In this document: in pieces, positions 27,679-37,183 of the stretch
Layout: each line of letters starts with the position of its first letter
Numbering within the stretch: position 1 is the first letter of the stretch
NCBI RefSeq assembly: GCF_030209175.1
Contig: NZ_JARVSM010000001.1
Coordinates: forward strand, 930,001 to 994,000
Reading direction: 5' to 3'
DNA from: Pseudomonas sp. efr-133-TYG-5
Lineage (GTDB): Bacteria > Pseudomonadota > Gammaproteobacteria > Pseudomonadales > Pseudomonadaceae
DNA: 64,000 nucleotides
Program-made: the position numbers and the translations under genes
Notes under the pieces: generated by a model
The model's database searches: none
Told to the model about the DNA's origin: nothing
The model's input: only the letters and a program-made list of their open reading frames with translations

Positions 27679-28646
27679 CGCAGCACCTCCGGCCGCTCGA
27701 CATCGACCCAGACGAATTTATGCGGATCGAGACGGGTTTCCTGATCCAGACGATAGGCCACCAGTTTGCCGTAGAGCACCGCGCTGTAATCCAGGCACGC
27801 CAGGTTCGGCCGGATCGGCGCCGGTTTGCCGCTGCGCCAGTAGTGGCCGACGAACAGCAATGGCTCGTCGGCGCCATACCGCAGCAGGGAATTCTTTTCA
27901 CTGGAAGTCAGCGGCTTCTGTGCCACCGGCTCCGGCAGCGCATCGGGCTGGAACACGATGTCGCCGTAGGTCTGCGGGTCGTCCTCCCAGAACTTGGTGC
28001 GGAAGAACGACCGCACCAGACCGTCGCCGCTGGTCATGGTCAGGCCATCGGGCAGACGCATGTCAGTGCCGCGCAGCAGGCGGTCGAACACGGTGCAGGC
28101 GAAACTGCCGGGCACCGCCGAAGCCTGGAGGAAGTGCTCATCGATCCGCGCATCCGCGAACAACCCGCGCAGCGGCTCGATCAGGCCGGCATCCCAGCAC
28201 GCGTGCACCACCCGGAAGCGCCCGGCATCGACCACCAGCGGCAGTTCATAGAACCATTGCAGGAAGTCGTGCCAGTCGCCCGGATGCTGTTCGAACTGGG
28301 TCAGGGTTTCGTGCAGCAGGCGCGCATGGCGCGGCGTGTGCTCGCGCACGAACTGCTTGCCGCTGCCCGGTGGCGCCGGGGTGCTCCAGCCCAGCGCGTT
28401 GAATTCGTGGTTGCCCATGATGCACAGCGCCTGACCGGCCTCGACCATGTCGTGGACGATGTGCAGCGCCTCGCGAATCCGCGGGCCGCGGTCGATGATG
28501 TCGCCGACGAACACGGCCATGCGTGAAGGATGCCGCCAGACCCCGCCCTGCTTGTGGTAACCGAGCCGGTCAAGCAGGTGTTCCAGCGTCAGGGCGCATC
28601 CGTGCACGTCACCGATCAGGTCGTAGCTACGCGCGGGATCGAGCAT
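27675..28646 (-). CDS. Metallophosphoesterase, PPP/ApaH type
   Basis: 323 residues with the di-metal phosphatase motifs DVHG (near residue 13), GDIIDRGP and GNHEFNA, and later VGHYW. Cytoplasmic. The family includes serine/threonine phosphatases and diadenosine tetraphosphatases; the substrate here is unknown. GGAGG precedes the ATG; the start overlaps the nadK stop by one base. Confidence 0.88.
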   Translation of the reverse strand: MLDPARSYDLIGDVHGCALTLEHLLDRLGYHKQGGVWRHPSRMAVFVGDIIDRGPRIREALHIVHDMVEAGQALCIMGNHEFNALGWSTPAPPGSGKQFVREHTPRHARLLHETLTQFEQHPGDWHDFLQWFYELPLVVDAGRFRVVHACWDAGLIEPLRGLFADARIDEHFLQASAVPGSFACTVFDRLLRGTDMRLPDGLTMTSGDGLVRSFFRTKFWEDDPQTYGDIVFQPDALPEPVAQKPLTSSEKNSLLRYGADEPLLFVGHYWRSGKPAPIRPNLACLDYSAVLYGKLVAYRLDQETRLDPHKFVWVDVERPEVLR

Positions 28647-29536
28647 CAGTCGCCTCCACCACCCAGCTTGCTGCCCCAGCCGAGCTTGGTGCGGCAGACT
28701 TCGTAGTAGTTGTGGTCGAGCGGATGGATCAGCCGCAGTTTCTGCGCTTTTTTGCTCACGGTAATGGTGTCGCCCGGGGCGCAGGTGAAGTGGTTCTGCC
28801 CGTCGCAGGAGACTTGCGGGTAAATCTGCATATCTTTGGACACGACGATTTTCAGCTCACTGTTGCCATCGACCACGATCGGTCTGCCCGACAAGGTATG
28901 GGGGTACATCGGCACAATCACAATAGCGTCGAGCTTGGGATGCATGATCGGGCCACCGGCGGACAGCGCATACGCGGTGGAACCGGTCGGCGTGGCGACG
29001 ATCAGGCCGTCGGCCTTCTGGCTGCAGACGAACTGGCCGTCGATGTACAGCTCGAATTCGATCATCCGCGTCGATTTGCCCGGGTGCAGAACCACGTCGT
29101 TCAGCGCATCGCCCTGGCCGATGGCTTCGGCGTGGCGGCGCACTTCGGCCTGCAGCAGGAAGCGGTTTTCCACCAGGTAATGGCCGTCGAGCACTTCGGC
29201 GACCTTGATTTCCAGCTCGTCCGGGCGGATATCGGTGAGGAAACCGAGGCTGCCGCGGTTGATTCCCAGCACCGGAATGTTGTGCCGCGCCAGCGCCCGG
29301 GCGGCGCCGAGCAGGCTGCCGTCACCGCCGACGACGATGACCATGTCGCAGACTTCACCCAGCATCTTGCGCGACGAGGTTTGCAGGCCGTGGCCCGGCA
29401 GCACTTCGGCGATGGTGTCTTCGAGGATCACATGCAGGTGCCGGTCGAGCAGAAAGCGTTTCAGTCGGCGGACGGTATCCAGCACCTGCGAACTGCCCAG
29501 GCGACCGATGATGCCGATATTACGAAATTGCTCCAT
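28646..29536 (-). CDS. nadK: NAD kinase
   Basis: 296 residues. The nucleotide-binding GGDGS motif (VVGGDGSLLGAAR), NRGSLGFLTD and the NE/D-rich GSTAYALSAGGP segment define NAD kinase. It phosphorylates NAD to NADP in the cytoplasm. The ATG at 29536 (MEQFRNIG) has AGAGG upstream; the frame is open to 29572. First gene of the run nadK-phosphoesterase-rhomboid-yeaC-DUF2797-pepN. Confidence 0.96.
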   Translation of the reverse strand: MEQFRNIGIIGRLGSSQVLDTVRRLKRFLLDRHLHVILEDTIAEVLPGHGLQTSSRKMLGEVCDMVIVVGGDGSLLGAARALARHNIPVLGINRGSLGFLTDIRPDELEIKVAEVLDGHYLVENRFLLQAEVRRHAEAIGQGDALNDVVLHPGKSTRMIEFELYIDGQFVCSQKADGLIVATPTGSTAYALSAGGPIMHPKLDAIVIVPMYPHTLSGRPIVVDGNSELKIVVSKDMQIYPQVSCDGQNHFTCAPGDTITVSKKAQKLRLIHPLDHNYYEVCRTKLGWGSKLGGGGD

Positions 29537-29651
29537 GGGACCTCTGCGGACAATCGAAAACGCGAAAAGCACGATTATGGGCGAAAGCCTGCGATAGACA
29601 AAATCCTTTCAGCCTCAAGGGTGTGCTCACGTTTAAGGCTATCCTGCCAAC

Positions 29652-30602
29652 ATGATCCTATTTCCCGATTTGCTGCAGTTGCCCCACCAGTTGCGCCACC
29701 CGGAGGTGCGCGACCTGGCGTGGGTGATCCTCGCCCCGCCGATGCTGGCCACCACCCCGTGGCCGCAGCGCCATCCGCTGGCCGGCAGCGACTGGGTGGA
29801 CGATCCCGAACGCCTGGAACACTGGCTGCGCCAGCTCGACCGCGACAGCTACGGCCTGCTGCACTGGCTGTCCCAGGCCCGCACCCGGCGCCTGGGGCTG
29901 TATTACGAGCGGTTGTGGCAGTTTGCCGTGGAACAGGCGCCGGGCATCGAGCTGATCGCCGCCAACCTGCCGATTCGCCGCGAGGGCCATACCCTCGGCG
30001 AGCTGGACATGCTCCTACGCGACCGCGACGGCGTCCATCACCTGGAACTGGCGATCAAGCTCTACCTCGGCCCGCAGAACGGCGACGGCCAGGATCCGGC
30101 ACAGTGGCTCGGCCCCGGCTGCCATGACCGTCTCGACCGCAAACTGGCGCACCTGAGCGAGCATCAGCTGCCGATCTCCGCCCGCCCGGAGAGCCGCGCC
30201 GCGCTGGCCGCACTGGATATCGAAGCGTTCAGCGCACAGTTGTGGCTGGGTGGCTATCTGCTGTACCCGTGGCCGGGCCGCGCTGAACCGCCGCGGAGCG
30301 CACATCCGCAACACCTGCGGGGCAGTTGGCTGCATCAGCGCGACTGGCCGGCGTTCGTTGCCCAGCGTCCGCCCGGCCGCTGGCAGCCCCTGCCCCGCCA
30401 CGCCTGGCTGGCGCCGGCGCACTATCCGGCCGATCAGACCTGGAGTGTTGAACATCTGCAGCAGTGGCTGGACGAGCTGGAGCCGCTGGCCCCGGCGCAA
30501 CTGATGGTGCGCCTGATCGAGAATGCACAAGGGGAATGGGAAGAGGCGGAGCGCTTGTTTCTGGTGGCGGACCTTTGGCCGAATGTACCGGGGCAGGCCT
30601 GA
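29652..30602 (+). CDS. DUF1853 family protein
   Basis: 316 residues, divergent from nadK (115 bp between starts), as in other pseudomonads. It contains [33 protein letters not shown] and later [10 protein letters not shown]; the E-x-D...E-x-K spacing in ELDMLL...HHLELAIK resembles a PD-(D/E)XK nuclease core. That is an inference; the family is uncharacterised. Soluble. Confidence 0.82.
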   Translation: MILFPDLLQLPHQLRHPEVRDLAWVILAPPMLATTPWPQRHPLAGSDWVDDPERLEHWLRQLDRDSYGLLHWLSQARTRRLGLYYERLWQFAVEQAPGIELIAANLPIRREGHTLGELDMLLRDRDGVHHLELAIKLYLGPQNGDGQDPAQWLGPGCHDRLDRKLAHLSEHQLPISARPESRAALAALDIEAFSAQLWLGGYLLYPWPGRAEPPRSAHPQHLRGSWLHQRDWPAFVAQRPPGRWQPLPRHAWLAPAHYPADQTWSVEHLQQWLDELEPLAPAQLMVRLIENAQGEWEEAERLFLVADLWPNVPGQA

Positions 30603-30627
30603 GACTCGTTGCGCCCCCAGCGGCCTC

Positions 30628-30721
30628 TTCGCGAGCAGGCTCGCTCCCACAGGGGGCGTACATTTCAATTGCTCAATTGCTCAATTGCCATTGAACATGT
30701 GGGAGCGAGCCTGCTCGCGAA
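30628..30721. repeat. REPIN between DUF1853 and arsB
   Basis: Perfect inverted arms (30628-30651 and 30698-30721) of the type TTCGCGAGCAGGCTCGCTCC. The spacer holds a short tandem repeat, CAATTGCT twice plus CAATTGC (30666-30688). Confidence 0.9.
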
Positions 30722-30735
30722 GGGCCCAATGCGGT

Positions 30736-32019
30736 CTAGATGGACAAGCGCACTGCCAACGCCGCCAAGGTCACCAACAACACCGGCAGCGTCAGCACGA
30801 TGCCGACCTTGAAGTAATAGCCCCAGCCGATGCGGATGTCCTTGCGCGCCAGCACATGCAGCCAGAGCAGGGTCGCCAGACTGCCGATCGGGGTGATTTT
30901 CGGCCCCAGGTCACTGCCGATCACGTTGGCGTAGATCATCGCCTCCTTGACCACGCCGGTGGCCTGGCTGGCATCGATCGACAGCAAACCGACCAGCACC
31001 GTCGGCAGGTTGTTCATCACCGACGACAGCAATGCCGTCAGCAGCCCGGTCCCCAGCGCCGCGCCCCACACACCGTAACCGGCGAAGACGTTCAGCCATC
31101 CGGCCAGATAATCCGTGAGCCCGGCGTTGCGCAGGCCGTAGACCACCAGGTACATGCCCAGGGAAAAAATCACGATCTGCCACGGCGCCTCTTTCATCAC
31201 CTTGCGCGTGGAGATTTTGTGCCCGCGAGCGGCGATGCCCAGCAGCAACGCGGCGCACACCGCCGAAATCGCGCTGATCGGAATGCCCAGCGGCTCGAGC
31301 GCGAAACAGCCGACCAGGAGGATCACCAACACCGCCCAACCGGCGTAAAACGTGGCTTTGTCGTGGATTGCGGTTTGCGGGTGCTCGAGTTGCTCGGGAT
31401 CGTAGGTCTGCGGAATGTCGCGACGGAAGAACCACAGCAACACCCCCAGCGTGGCGGCGACGCTGACGAAGTTCACCGGCACCATCACCGCCGCGTAACG
31501 GTTGAAGCCGATGTGGAAGAAGTCCGCCGAGACAATGTTGACCAGGTTCGACACCACCAGCGGCAGGCTCGCGGTGTCGGCAATGAAACCGGCGCCCATC
31601 ACGAACGCCAGGGTCGCCGCCGGCGAAAAGCGCAGGGCCAGCAGCATCGAAATCACAATCGGCGTGAGGATCAGCGCCGCACCGTCATTGGCGAACAGCG
31701 CCGACACCAGCGCCCCCAGCAACACCATGAAGGCAAACAGCTTGCGCCCGCTGCCCCGCCCCCAGCGCGCCACGTGCAGCGCCGCCCAGGCAAAAAAACC
31801 GGCTTCGTCGAGCAGCAGGCTGATGATGATCAGCGCCACGAAGGTGCCGGTGGCGTTCCAGATGATCTGCCACACCAGCGGAATATCGCTCAGGTGCACC
31901 ACGCCGCAGATCAGCGCCAGGATCGCGCCGAACGTCGCGCTCCAGCCGACCCCCAGGCCTTTGGGTTGCCAGATCACCAGGGTAATGGTCAGCAGGAAAA
32001 TCAACGACGCAGCGAGCAT
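30736..32019 (-). CDS. arsB: ArsB arsenite efflux transporter
   Basis: 427 residues, about 11-12 membrane segments, of the ArsB/NhaD ion-transporter superfamily: [48 protein letters not shown] and [12 protein letters not shown]. ArsB exports arsenite or antimonite. I chose the ATG at 32019, with GAAGG upstream, over the TTG at 32028. No arsR, arsC or arsH is next to it, so this is an isolated copy; the substrate could therefore differ. Confidence 0.88.
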   Translation of the reverse strand: MLAASLIFLLTITLVIWQPKGLGVGWSATFGAILALICGVVHLSDIPLVWQIIWNATGTFVALIIISLLLDEAGFFAWAALHVARWGRGSGRKLFAFMVLLGALVSALFANDGAALILTPIVISMLLALRFSPAATLAFVMGAGFIADTASLPLVVSNLVNIVSADFFHIGFNRYAAVMVPVNFVSVAATLGVLLWFFRRDIPQTYDPEQLEHPQTAIHDKATFYAGWAVLVILLVGCFALEPLGIPISAISAVCAALLLGIAARGHKISTRKVMKEAPWQIVIFSLGMYLVVYGLRNAGLTDYLAGWLNVFAGYGVWGAALGTGLLTALLSSVMNNLPTVLVGLLSIDASQATGVVKEAMIYANVIGSDLGPKITPIGSLATLLWLHVLARKDIRIGWGYYFKVGIVLTLPVLLVTLAALAVRLSI

Positions 32020-32050
32020 TCGCAACAACCTTCAAATATCAAATGAATGG

Positions 32051-32154
32051 AGATCCAAATGTGACAGCGGGCTTGCTCGCGAAAGCGCCAGGCCGGCAAC
32101 CGAGAGGTTGTCTGACACAGCGCTTTCGCGAGCAAGCCCGCTGTCACAGGATCT
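32051..32154. repeat. REPIN between arsB and the FMN reductase gene
   Basis: A perfect 28-bp inverted repeat (32061-32088 and 32120-32147) of the GTGACAGCGGGCTTGCTCGC type, a different REP subclass from the 30.6 and 38.0 kb copies, with outer AGATCC / GGATCT. Confidence 0.9.
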
Positions 32155-32179
32155 CTGGTTTATCGCAGCTCTGACCAGA

Positions 32180-32737
32180 TTATTTTTTGTGTTGTTCCAC
32201 AAATTGCCCGTAGGCATTGATGAAATTCTGCAGGAACGGCTTGACCGACTCGCTCAATTTGCCCGCTTCGTCGAACGCATTGCCGGCACCGCCCAGATAG
32301 GCTTCCGGCTGTTGCATGCACGGTACGTCGAGAAACACGAAGGACTGGCGCAAGTGCTGGTTGGCGCCAAAACCACCGATGGCGCCCGGCGATACGCTGA
32401 TCACCGCACCCGGCTTGCCACTCCAGGCGCTCTTGCCATAAGGCCGCGAGCCGACGTCAATCGCATTCTTCAACGGCGCCGGCACCGAACGGTTGTATTC
32501 GGGGGTGACAAACAGCACCGCGTCGGATGAACGCACTTGCTGACGGAAAGTGCTGTAGGCTGCCGGCGGTGAATCGCCGTCGATATCTTCGTTGTACAGG
32601 GGCAGATCGCCAATTTCGACAATGCTCAGCTTGAGGTTCGGCGGCGCCAGTTCCGCCAGTGCCAGGGCGACTTTGCGGTTGATCGACGCTTTGCGCAGGC
32701 TGCCGACCACTACGGCGACGTTATAGACATTGCTCAT
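32180..32737 (-). CDS. NADPH-dependent FMN reductase (ChrR/YieF-like)
   Basis: 185 residues with a flavodoxin-like fold: phosphate-binding VVGSLRKASINRK, and the FMN-contacting TPEYNRSVPAPLKNAIDVGSRP motif with SVSPGAIGGFGANQHLR. Family members reduce quinones, chromate and azo compounds by two-electron transfer. Cytoplasmic. It lies upstream of arsB in the same direction but a REPIN separates them, so I do not assume an operon. Confidence 0.88.
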   Translation of the reverse strand: MSNVYNVAVVVGSLRKASINRKVALALAELAPPNLKLSIVEIGDLPLYNEDIDGDSPPAAYSTFRQQVRSSDAVLFVTPEYNRSVPAPLKNAIDVGSRPYGKSAWSGKPGAVISVSPGAIGGFGANQHLRQSFVFLDVPCMQQPEAYLGGAGNAFDEAGKLSESVKPFLQNFINAYGQFVEQHKK

Positions 32738-32922
32738 TGGAAGACTCTCGACTGTGCGTGGGGAGGAGCGTGTAGTTATAGATGATCCGGCGCCGGTTCC
32801 ACCAGACGACGAAGGAATTTCCTGCGTCCTGATTATTTTTTTCCCGTAGGAAAACTTACCGCGCTTGACGACGGTCTACCAAGCCGCAAATCAAGCGTTC
32901 TATCTCCAGAGGTTCTAAGCAG

Positions 32923-33159
32923 ATGGCAGCAGTACTCGTCGGTCAGTTCCATGCAAGAGATGCGGAAGGCCGCGTTTATTCCGTGCATGAATTCCAGGAA
33001 TCCAACCCGTCGGCAGACGGTTTCACCGGCATGGAGCCTGTCACCACTTACAAGCTGGCCATTGGCGATCGCGTCAACAAGGTCGCGGACAACGAGTTCC
33101 TGCTGGTGCAATCGGGCATCACCCTGATCCGCGAGCCCGAGCCCACCGTCGCTTCATAA
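32923..33159 (+). CDS. Small hypothetical protein
   Basis: 78 residues, MAAVLVGQFHARDAEGRVYS at the start and a GDRVNKVADNEFLLVQSG segment near the end; probably a small beta protein, with no cysteines and no signal. AGAGG lies upstream. It reads like a conserved Pseudomonas protein. I do not know a function. It is followed 86 bp later by a LysR gene on the same strand. Confidence 0.7.
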   Translation: MAAVLVGQFHARDAEGRVYSVHEFQESNPSADGFTGMEPVTTYKLAIGDRVNKVADNEFLLVQSGITLIREPEPTVAS

Positions 33160-33245
33160 CCGGGCGTTATGAGCAGAAGTCACACACGCCGAGTTGGGGT
33201 AGGATTCAGCCACTGACCCCAACCGCTCGGACATGGACTTCACGC

Positions 33246-34139
33246 ATGCGTTTACGTCATATCGAAGTGATTCAGGCGCTTTTGCAGACCGGTCACGTCG
33301 GCACCGCTGCCGAATGGTTGCAATTGCCGGCAGCCGAGGTCGAAGACCTGTTGCGCGACGCCGAGAGTCAACTGGGGTTCATGCTGTTTGCCAGCGTTCG
33401 CGGACGCTTGCAGGCCACGCCTGAAGCCCGCGCCCTGCAGGCCGAAATCGCCCACGTGTATGCCGCGCTGGAGCCCGTGCAACGCCTGGCCAGCAGCCTG
33501 CGCCAGTACCTTGCACCGCCGTTGCGTATCATCGGCACCCCGCCCCTGGCGCAGCAATTGCTCCCGCAAAGTCTTGCCGCCCTGCGCCGGCGCCTGCCGG
33601 ACGCCCCCTGTACACTGCTCAGCGATGCCACCCATGCGATTGTCCGCAGCCTGTTGCTGCGCGAAAGCGATCTGGGCCTGAGCCTGCACGACCCCGAACA
33701 CCCCGACATCGATTGCCAGGTCCTGGCCCAGGGCAAACTGCAACTGCTCGCGCCCCACGGCTGGCTGCAGCCCAGGCAGAAATACATTTCCGTGCAGGAC
33801 CTGGCCGGCCAGGCGATGGTCGGTCTCGAGGGCCAGGAGCCGTTGAGCCCGGCGCTGGAACACAAGCTGCAGGCCCTGCGCCCGGCGCCTGGGATCCAGA
33901 CCCGCGTGCAAACCCAGCTGATGATGCGCAGCATGGTCGAGGCGGGTGAAGGCCTGGCCATCGTCGACCCGTTCACCGCCCTTGGCGCGCGCGCCGCCGG
34001 ACTCGACGTCTGCCCGTTGTCACCGGCGGTGCCGATCAGCCTCTACGCCCTCACCTTCAGGCACGAAAAGCCCTCGGCAGCGATTCAGGCCCTGCTCGGC
34101 ATCGTCACGGCACAAGCCGAGGCGATGCTGGCGAGCTGA
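33246..34139 (+). CDS. LysR-family transcriptional regulator
   Basis: 297 residues. An N-terminal winged HTH (MRLRHIEVIQALLQTGHVG, then AAEWLQLPAAEVEDLLRDAE) is more diverged than usual, followed by a LysR effector domain (about 90-290, LRIIGTPPLAQQLLP to RHEKPSAAIQALL). Its 3' end overlaps the 3' end of the convergent GNAT gene by 35 bp. The target is unknown. Confidence 0.83.
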   Translation: MRLRHIEVIQALLQTGHVGTAAEWLQLPAAEVEDLLRDAESQLGFMLFASVRGRLQATPEARALQAEIAHVYAALEPVQRLASSLRQYLAPPLRIIGTPPLAQQLLPQSLAALRRRLPDAPCTLLSDATHAIVRSLLLRESDLGLSLHDPEHPDIDCQVLAQGKLQLLAPHGWLQPRQKYISVQDLAGQAMVGLEGQEPLSPALEHKLQALRPAPGIQTRVQTQLMMRSMVEAGEGLAIVDPFTALGARAAGLDVCPLSPAVPISLYALTFRHEKPSAAIQALLGIVTAQAEAMLAS

Positions 34140-34737
34140 GCGGGTTTTCCAGCGGATTATCGAACAATCGATACCAGAACAGCGCCACTTCGGCGGTGTT
34201 CGGGTCGATACCGCGATAGCGCAGATGGTCGATGCCGCCAATCACATAACCGCAGCGCTCGTACAAACGACAGGCGCCAAGATTGTTGTTCTGGGTTTCC
34301 AGCATGATGCCCGGCAGTTTCTTCTTGCGGCTCCAGAACTGCGCCACGTCGAGCAAGGCCTTGGCCACGCCATGGCGACGCGCCGGGGCATGCACCGCCA
34401 GTTCGTCGATATGGGCGAAGCCGTTCCAGTTGGTGCTGATCACCAGGTGGCCGACCGGCTCGTCGTCGAGGTACGCCATGAAGATCGCGCTGTCGGCGGC
34501 ATCGCGAAAGCTGCTGAATTCTTCAGGGTCGATACCGTAGCACTTGCGGTACGGCACGATTGGCGTCACCGCCCACTGCTCCACCGCCCTGCCGATCTGC
34601 GCCGCCCCGTAGGCAGCGACTTCGAAACTGAAGTCGCTGCCCCAGATATACGCGGCAAAGCCATCGTCGGCGACCCGCACCGACAGCCCTGGGTATTTCG
34701 GATTCATCACCGGTTGCATACTGGGAAAAGTCCTCAT
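34105..34737 (-). CDS. GNAT family N-acetyltransferase, streptothricin-acetyltransferase-like
   Basis: 210 residues from the ATG at 34737. The GNAT core is clear: VGHLVISTNW, IDELAVHAPARRHGVAKALLDVA (acetyl-CoA pyrophosphate loop), and LGACRLYERCGY. The start at 34737 overlaps the ldcA stop (ATGA), suggesting coupling; a later ATG at 34719 with a distant GAGGA is possible. The substrate is unknown. The close link to ldcA raises acetylation of a polyamine such as cadaverine, which is inference. Confidence 0.8.
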   Translation of the reverse strand: MRTFPSMQPVMNPKYPGLSVRVADDGFAAYIWGSDFSFEVAAYGAAQIGRAVEQWAVTPIVPYRKCYGIDPEEFSSFRDAADSAIFMAYLDDEPVGHLVISTNWNGFAHIDELAVHAPARRHGVAKALLDVAQFWSRKKKLPGIMLETQNNNLGACRLYERCGYVIGGIDHLRYRGIDPNTAEVALFWYRLFDNPLENPLSSPASPRLVP

Positions 34738-36989
34738 TCCTTGACGCAATCGACGGTGTACTGCCGCCCATTGCCTTGATCTTCATGTTGCAGTCCATGC
34801 ACATCGACGACGAAGCCCGGGAAACTGGCGTCGAACGTCCGGGCAAATTTCAGGTAGTCGATGATCGAGCGGGTCGCCTCGGTAAAGCGCTCGCCGGGCA
34901 TGATCAATGGAATGCCCGGCGGATACGGCACCAGCATCACCGCCGCGACCCGCCCCTCCAGCTCATCGATCGGCACCGCCTCGACTTCGCCGCGCACCAG
35001 TTGATCGTAGGCGTGAGCAGGCTTCATGGCGATTTCCGGGAGCACGGTGTACATGCGTTTGAGATGCCTGGCCGTGGCATTGCTGCGGTAGCAGGCGTGC
35101 AGTTGATCGCACAGGTCACGCAGGCCCATGCCGCGGTAACGCGCGGTGTCCTGCTGGGCGACACAGGGCAGGCAGGTGGCGAGGCTGACGTTGGCGTCGT
35201 AGCTGCGCTTGAACTCCAGCAGCTCGGTGAGCAGCGTGCTCCACTTGCCCTTGGTGATGCCCATGGAAAACAGCACCAGGAACGAGTACAGGCCGGTTTT
35301 CTCCACCACCAGCCCGCGCTCCCAGAGAAACTTGCTGACCACCGCCGCCGGAATACCCTTGTCACTCAGCGCGCCACCGGCGGTCAGGCCCGGCATGACC
35401 AACGTGACCTTGATCGGATCGAGCAGCACATAGTCGTCGCTGACTTCGCCGAAGCCGTGCCAGTCGGCCTCGGGCTGCAGCAGCCAGTCTGCGGTCTGCA
35501 CCCGGTCGATGCCTTCCACGCCCGGCGGCTGCCAGATCGAGAACCACCAGTCATCCGCTGCAATGTGCTGGCGCAGATTGGCCAGGGCGCGGCGAAAACT
35601 CAGCGCCTCATCGAAGGTTTCCTGCAACAGCGAACGCCCGGCCGGACCTTCCATCATCGCCGAGGCCACGTCCAGCGAGGCGATGATGCTGTACTGCGGC
35701 GATGTCGAGATATGCATCATGAACGCTTCGTTGAAACGGTCGCGATCGAGCTGCCGCGCACCGCCATCCTGCACGTGGATCATCGAAGCCTGGCTGAACG
35801 CCGCGAGCAATTTGTGCGTGGAATGGGTGGTGAACACCAGCGGACTGTCGGCGCTGCGTGAGGTGGCCATGCCATAGCGCCCGGCAAAGAATTCGTGGAA
35901 CGCCGCGTAGGCGTACCACGCCTCATCGAAATGCAATACCTCGACGCTGTTGCCCAGGCTCTGTTTGATTAGCTCGGCGTTGTAGCACAGCCCGTCATAG
36001 GTGGAGTTGGTCACCACCGCCAGTTTGACCTTGGGCTCCCGGCCCTTGGTCAACGGACTGGCGTCGATCTTGGCGAGGATCGATTCACGGCTGAATTCGC
36101 TCAGCGGAATGGGGCCGATGATGCCCAGTTCATTGCGCTCCGGGCACAGGTACAAGGGAATCGCGCCGGTCATGATGATCGCGTGCAGCACCGACTTGTG
36201 GCAGTTGCGATCCACCAGCACCAGGTCATCGCGCCCGACCATGGAATGCCAGACGATCTTGTTGGCGGTCGAGGTGCCATTGATCACGAAAAAGGTGTGA
36301 TCGGCGCCGAAATTGCGCGCCGCACGCGCCTCGGCTTCGGCCAGCGGGCCGGTGTGATCGAGCAGCGAACCGAGCTCCGGGACTGACACCGACAGATCCG
36401 AACGCAAGGTGTTTTCGCCGAAAAACTGATGGAACGCCTGGCCCACCGGGCTTTTGTGATACGCCACGCCGCCGCCATGGCCAGGCGTGTGCCAGGAATA
36501 ATTGGAGTCGGCAGTGTGCTGCACCAAGGCCTTGAAGAATGGCGGCAGCAGCCCATCCAGGTACTTGCGCGCCGCCCGCGCCACTTGCCGGGCAAGAAAC
36601 GGCACAGTGTCTTCGAACAGATAGAGAATGCCGCGCAATTGATTGAGCTCGGCCATGGCATCGGCGGGGGCATTTTCCAGGGTGACTTGCTCGCCGAGGG
36701 CGAAGATCGGCAGATCCGGCGCCCGGACCCGGGCCAGCCCGATCAGTTCGGCCATGTTCTGCAACAGATGCGAGTGGGCGCTGGCGTCCTCGGCGGCAAT
36801 CAGCATGCAGGCCAGGCCGTGATGAGTCGAAGCCACCAGACGCCCTTCGGCGTAGTCCGTGGCCGAGACGATACTGAAGCCTTCCTGTTCCAGCTCGCGG
36901 GCGATGCCACGGACGCGGTCACCGGCGACGGTGTCGGCCTTGATGTCGCGATGGACAATCAGCACCGGAAACTTCAAGTCTTTGTACAT
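34734..36989 (-). CDS. ldcA: Lysine decarboxylase, Orn/Lys/Arg decarboxylase class I
   Basis: 751 residues, the same length as I recall for P. aeruginosa LdcA, and in the same gene neighbourhood (dnaQ, rnhA, gloB, mltD). A receiver-like wing domain (about 1-130) precedes the PLP domain: TPGHGGGVAYHKSPVG, VDRNCHKS, and the PLP lysine in TTHSTHKLLAAFSQ. It decarboxylates lysine to cadaverine. Arginine decarboxylase of the same class is the alternative, since specificity cannot be read here. ATG 36989 (MYKDLKF) is preferred over the open extension to 37034. Confidence 0.88.
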   Translation of the reverse strand: MYKDLKFPVLIVHRDIKADTVAGDRVRGIARELEQEGFSIVSATDYAEGRLVASTHHGLACMLIAAEDASAHSHLLQNMAELIGLARVRAPDLPIFALGEQVTLENAPADAMAELNQLRGILYLFEDTVPFLARQVARAARKYLDGLLPPFFKALVQHTADSNYSWHTPGHGGGVAYHKSPVGQAFHQFFGENTLRSDLSVSVPELGSLLDHTGPLAEAEARAARNFGADHTFFVINGTSTANKIVWHSMVGRDDLVLVDRNCHKSVLHAIIMTGAIPLYLCPERNELGIIGPIPLSEFSRESILAKIDASPLTKGREPKVKLAVVTNSTYDGLCYNAELIKQSLGNSVEVLHFDEAWYAYAAFHEFFAGRYGMATSRSADSPLVFTTHSTHKLLAAFSQASMIHVQDGGARQLDRDRFNEAFMMHISTSPQYSIIASLDVASAMMEGPAGRSLLQETFDEALSFRRALANLRQHIAADDWWFSIWQPPGVEGIDRVQTADWLLQPEADWHGFGEVSDDYVLLDPIKVTLVMPGLTAGGALSDKGIPAAVVSKFLWERGLVVEKTGLYSFLVLFSMGITKGKWSTLLTELLEFKRSYDANVSLATCLPCVAQQDTARYRGMGLRDLCDQLHACYRSNATARHLKRMYTVLPEIAMKPAHAYDQLVRGEVEAVPIDELEGRVAAVMLVPYPPGIPLIMPGERFTEATRSIIDYLKFARTFDASFPGFVVDVHGLQHEDQGNGRQYTVDCVKE

Positions 36990-37094
36990 GGAGCTCAGTG
37001 TCCCGAGACGGCGGAATCGAATCCGCCAATGCACTCAGGGTAGAGGGTTGCAGCGAAAGTGGCGAGGGTGGCCACTTGTCAGTACTTCCAAAGG

Positions 37095-37161
37095 CTAAAG
37101 GATCGCAGTCTGCGGCCGTTACTGCAGCAGCGGGCATTCCGGCGCAGGCTGCGATGCTTTG
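37095..37161. repeat. Degenerate REP-like hairpin between ldcA and dnaQ
   Basis: GGATCGCAGTCTGCGGC (from 37100) and GCGCAGGCTGCGATGC (to 37157) are imperfect inverted copies of the Pseudomonas GGCTGCGATC-type REP. The 194-bp gap between the two genes contains nothing else I can name. Confidence 0.5.
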
Positions 37162-37183
37162 AGCTTCGGGCCCTGCCGAAGGA

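Noticed and set aside
30523..32046. 507-residue open frame opposite arsB
   Set aside because: Spans a REPIN and the antisense of arsB; composition (Gln, His, Arg) is typical of a shadow frame.
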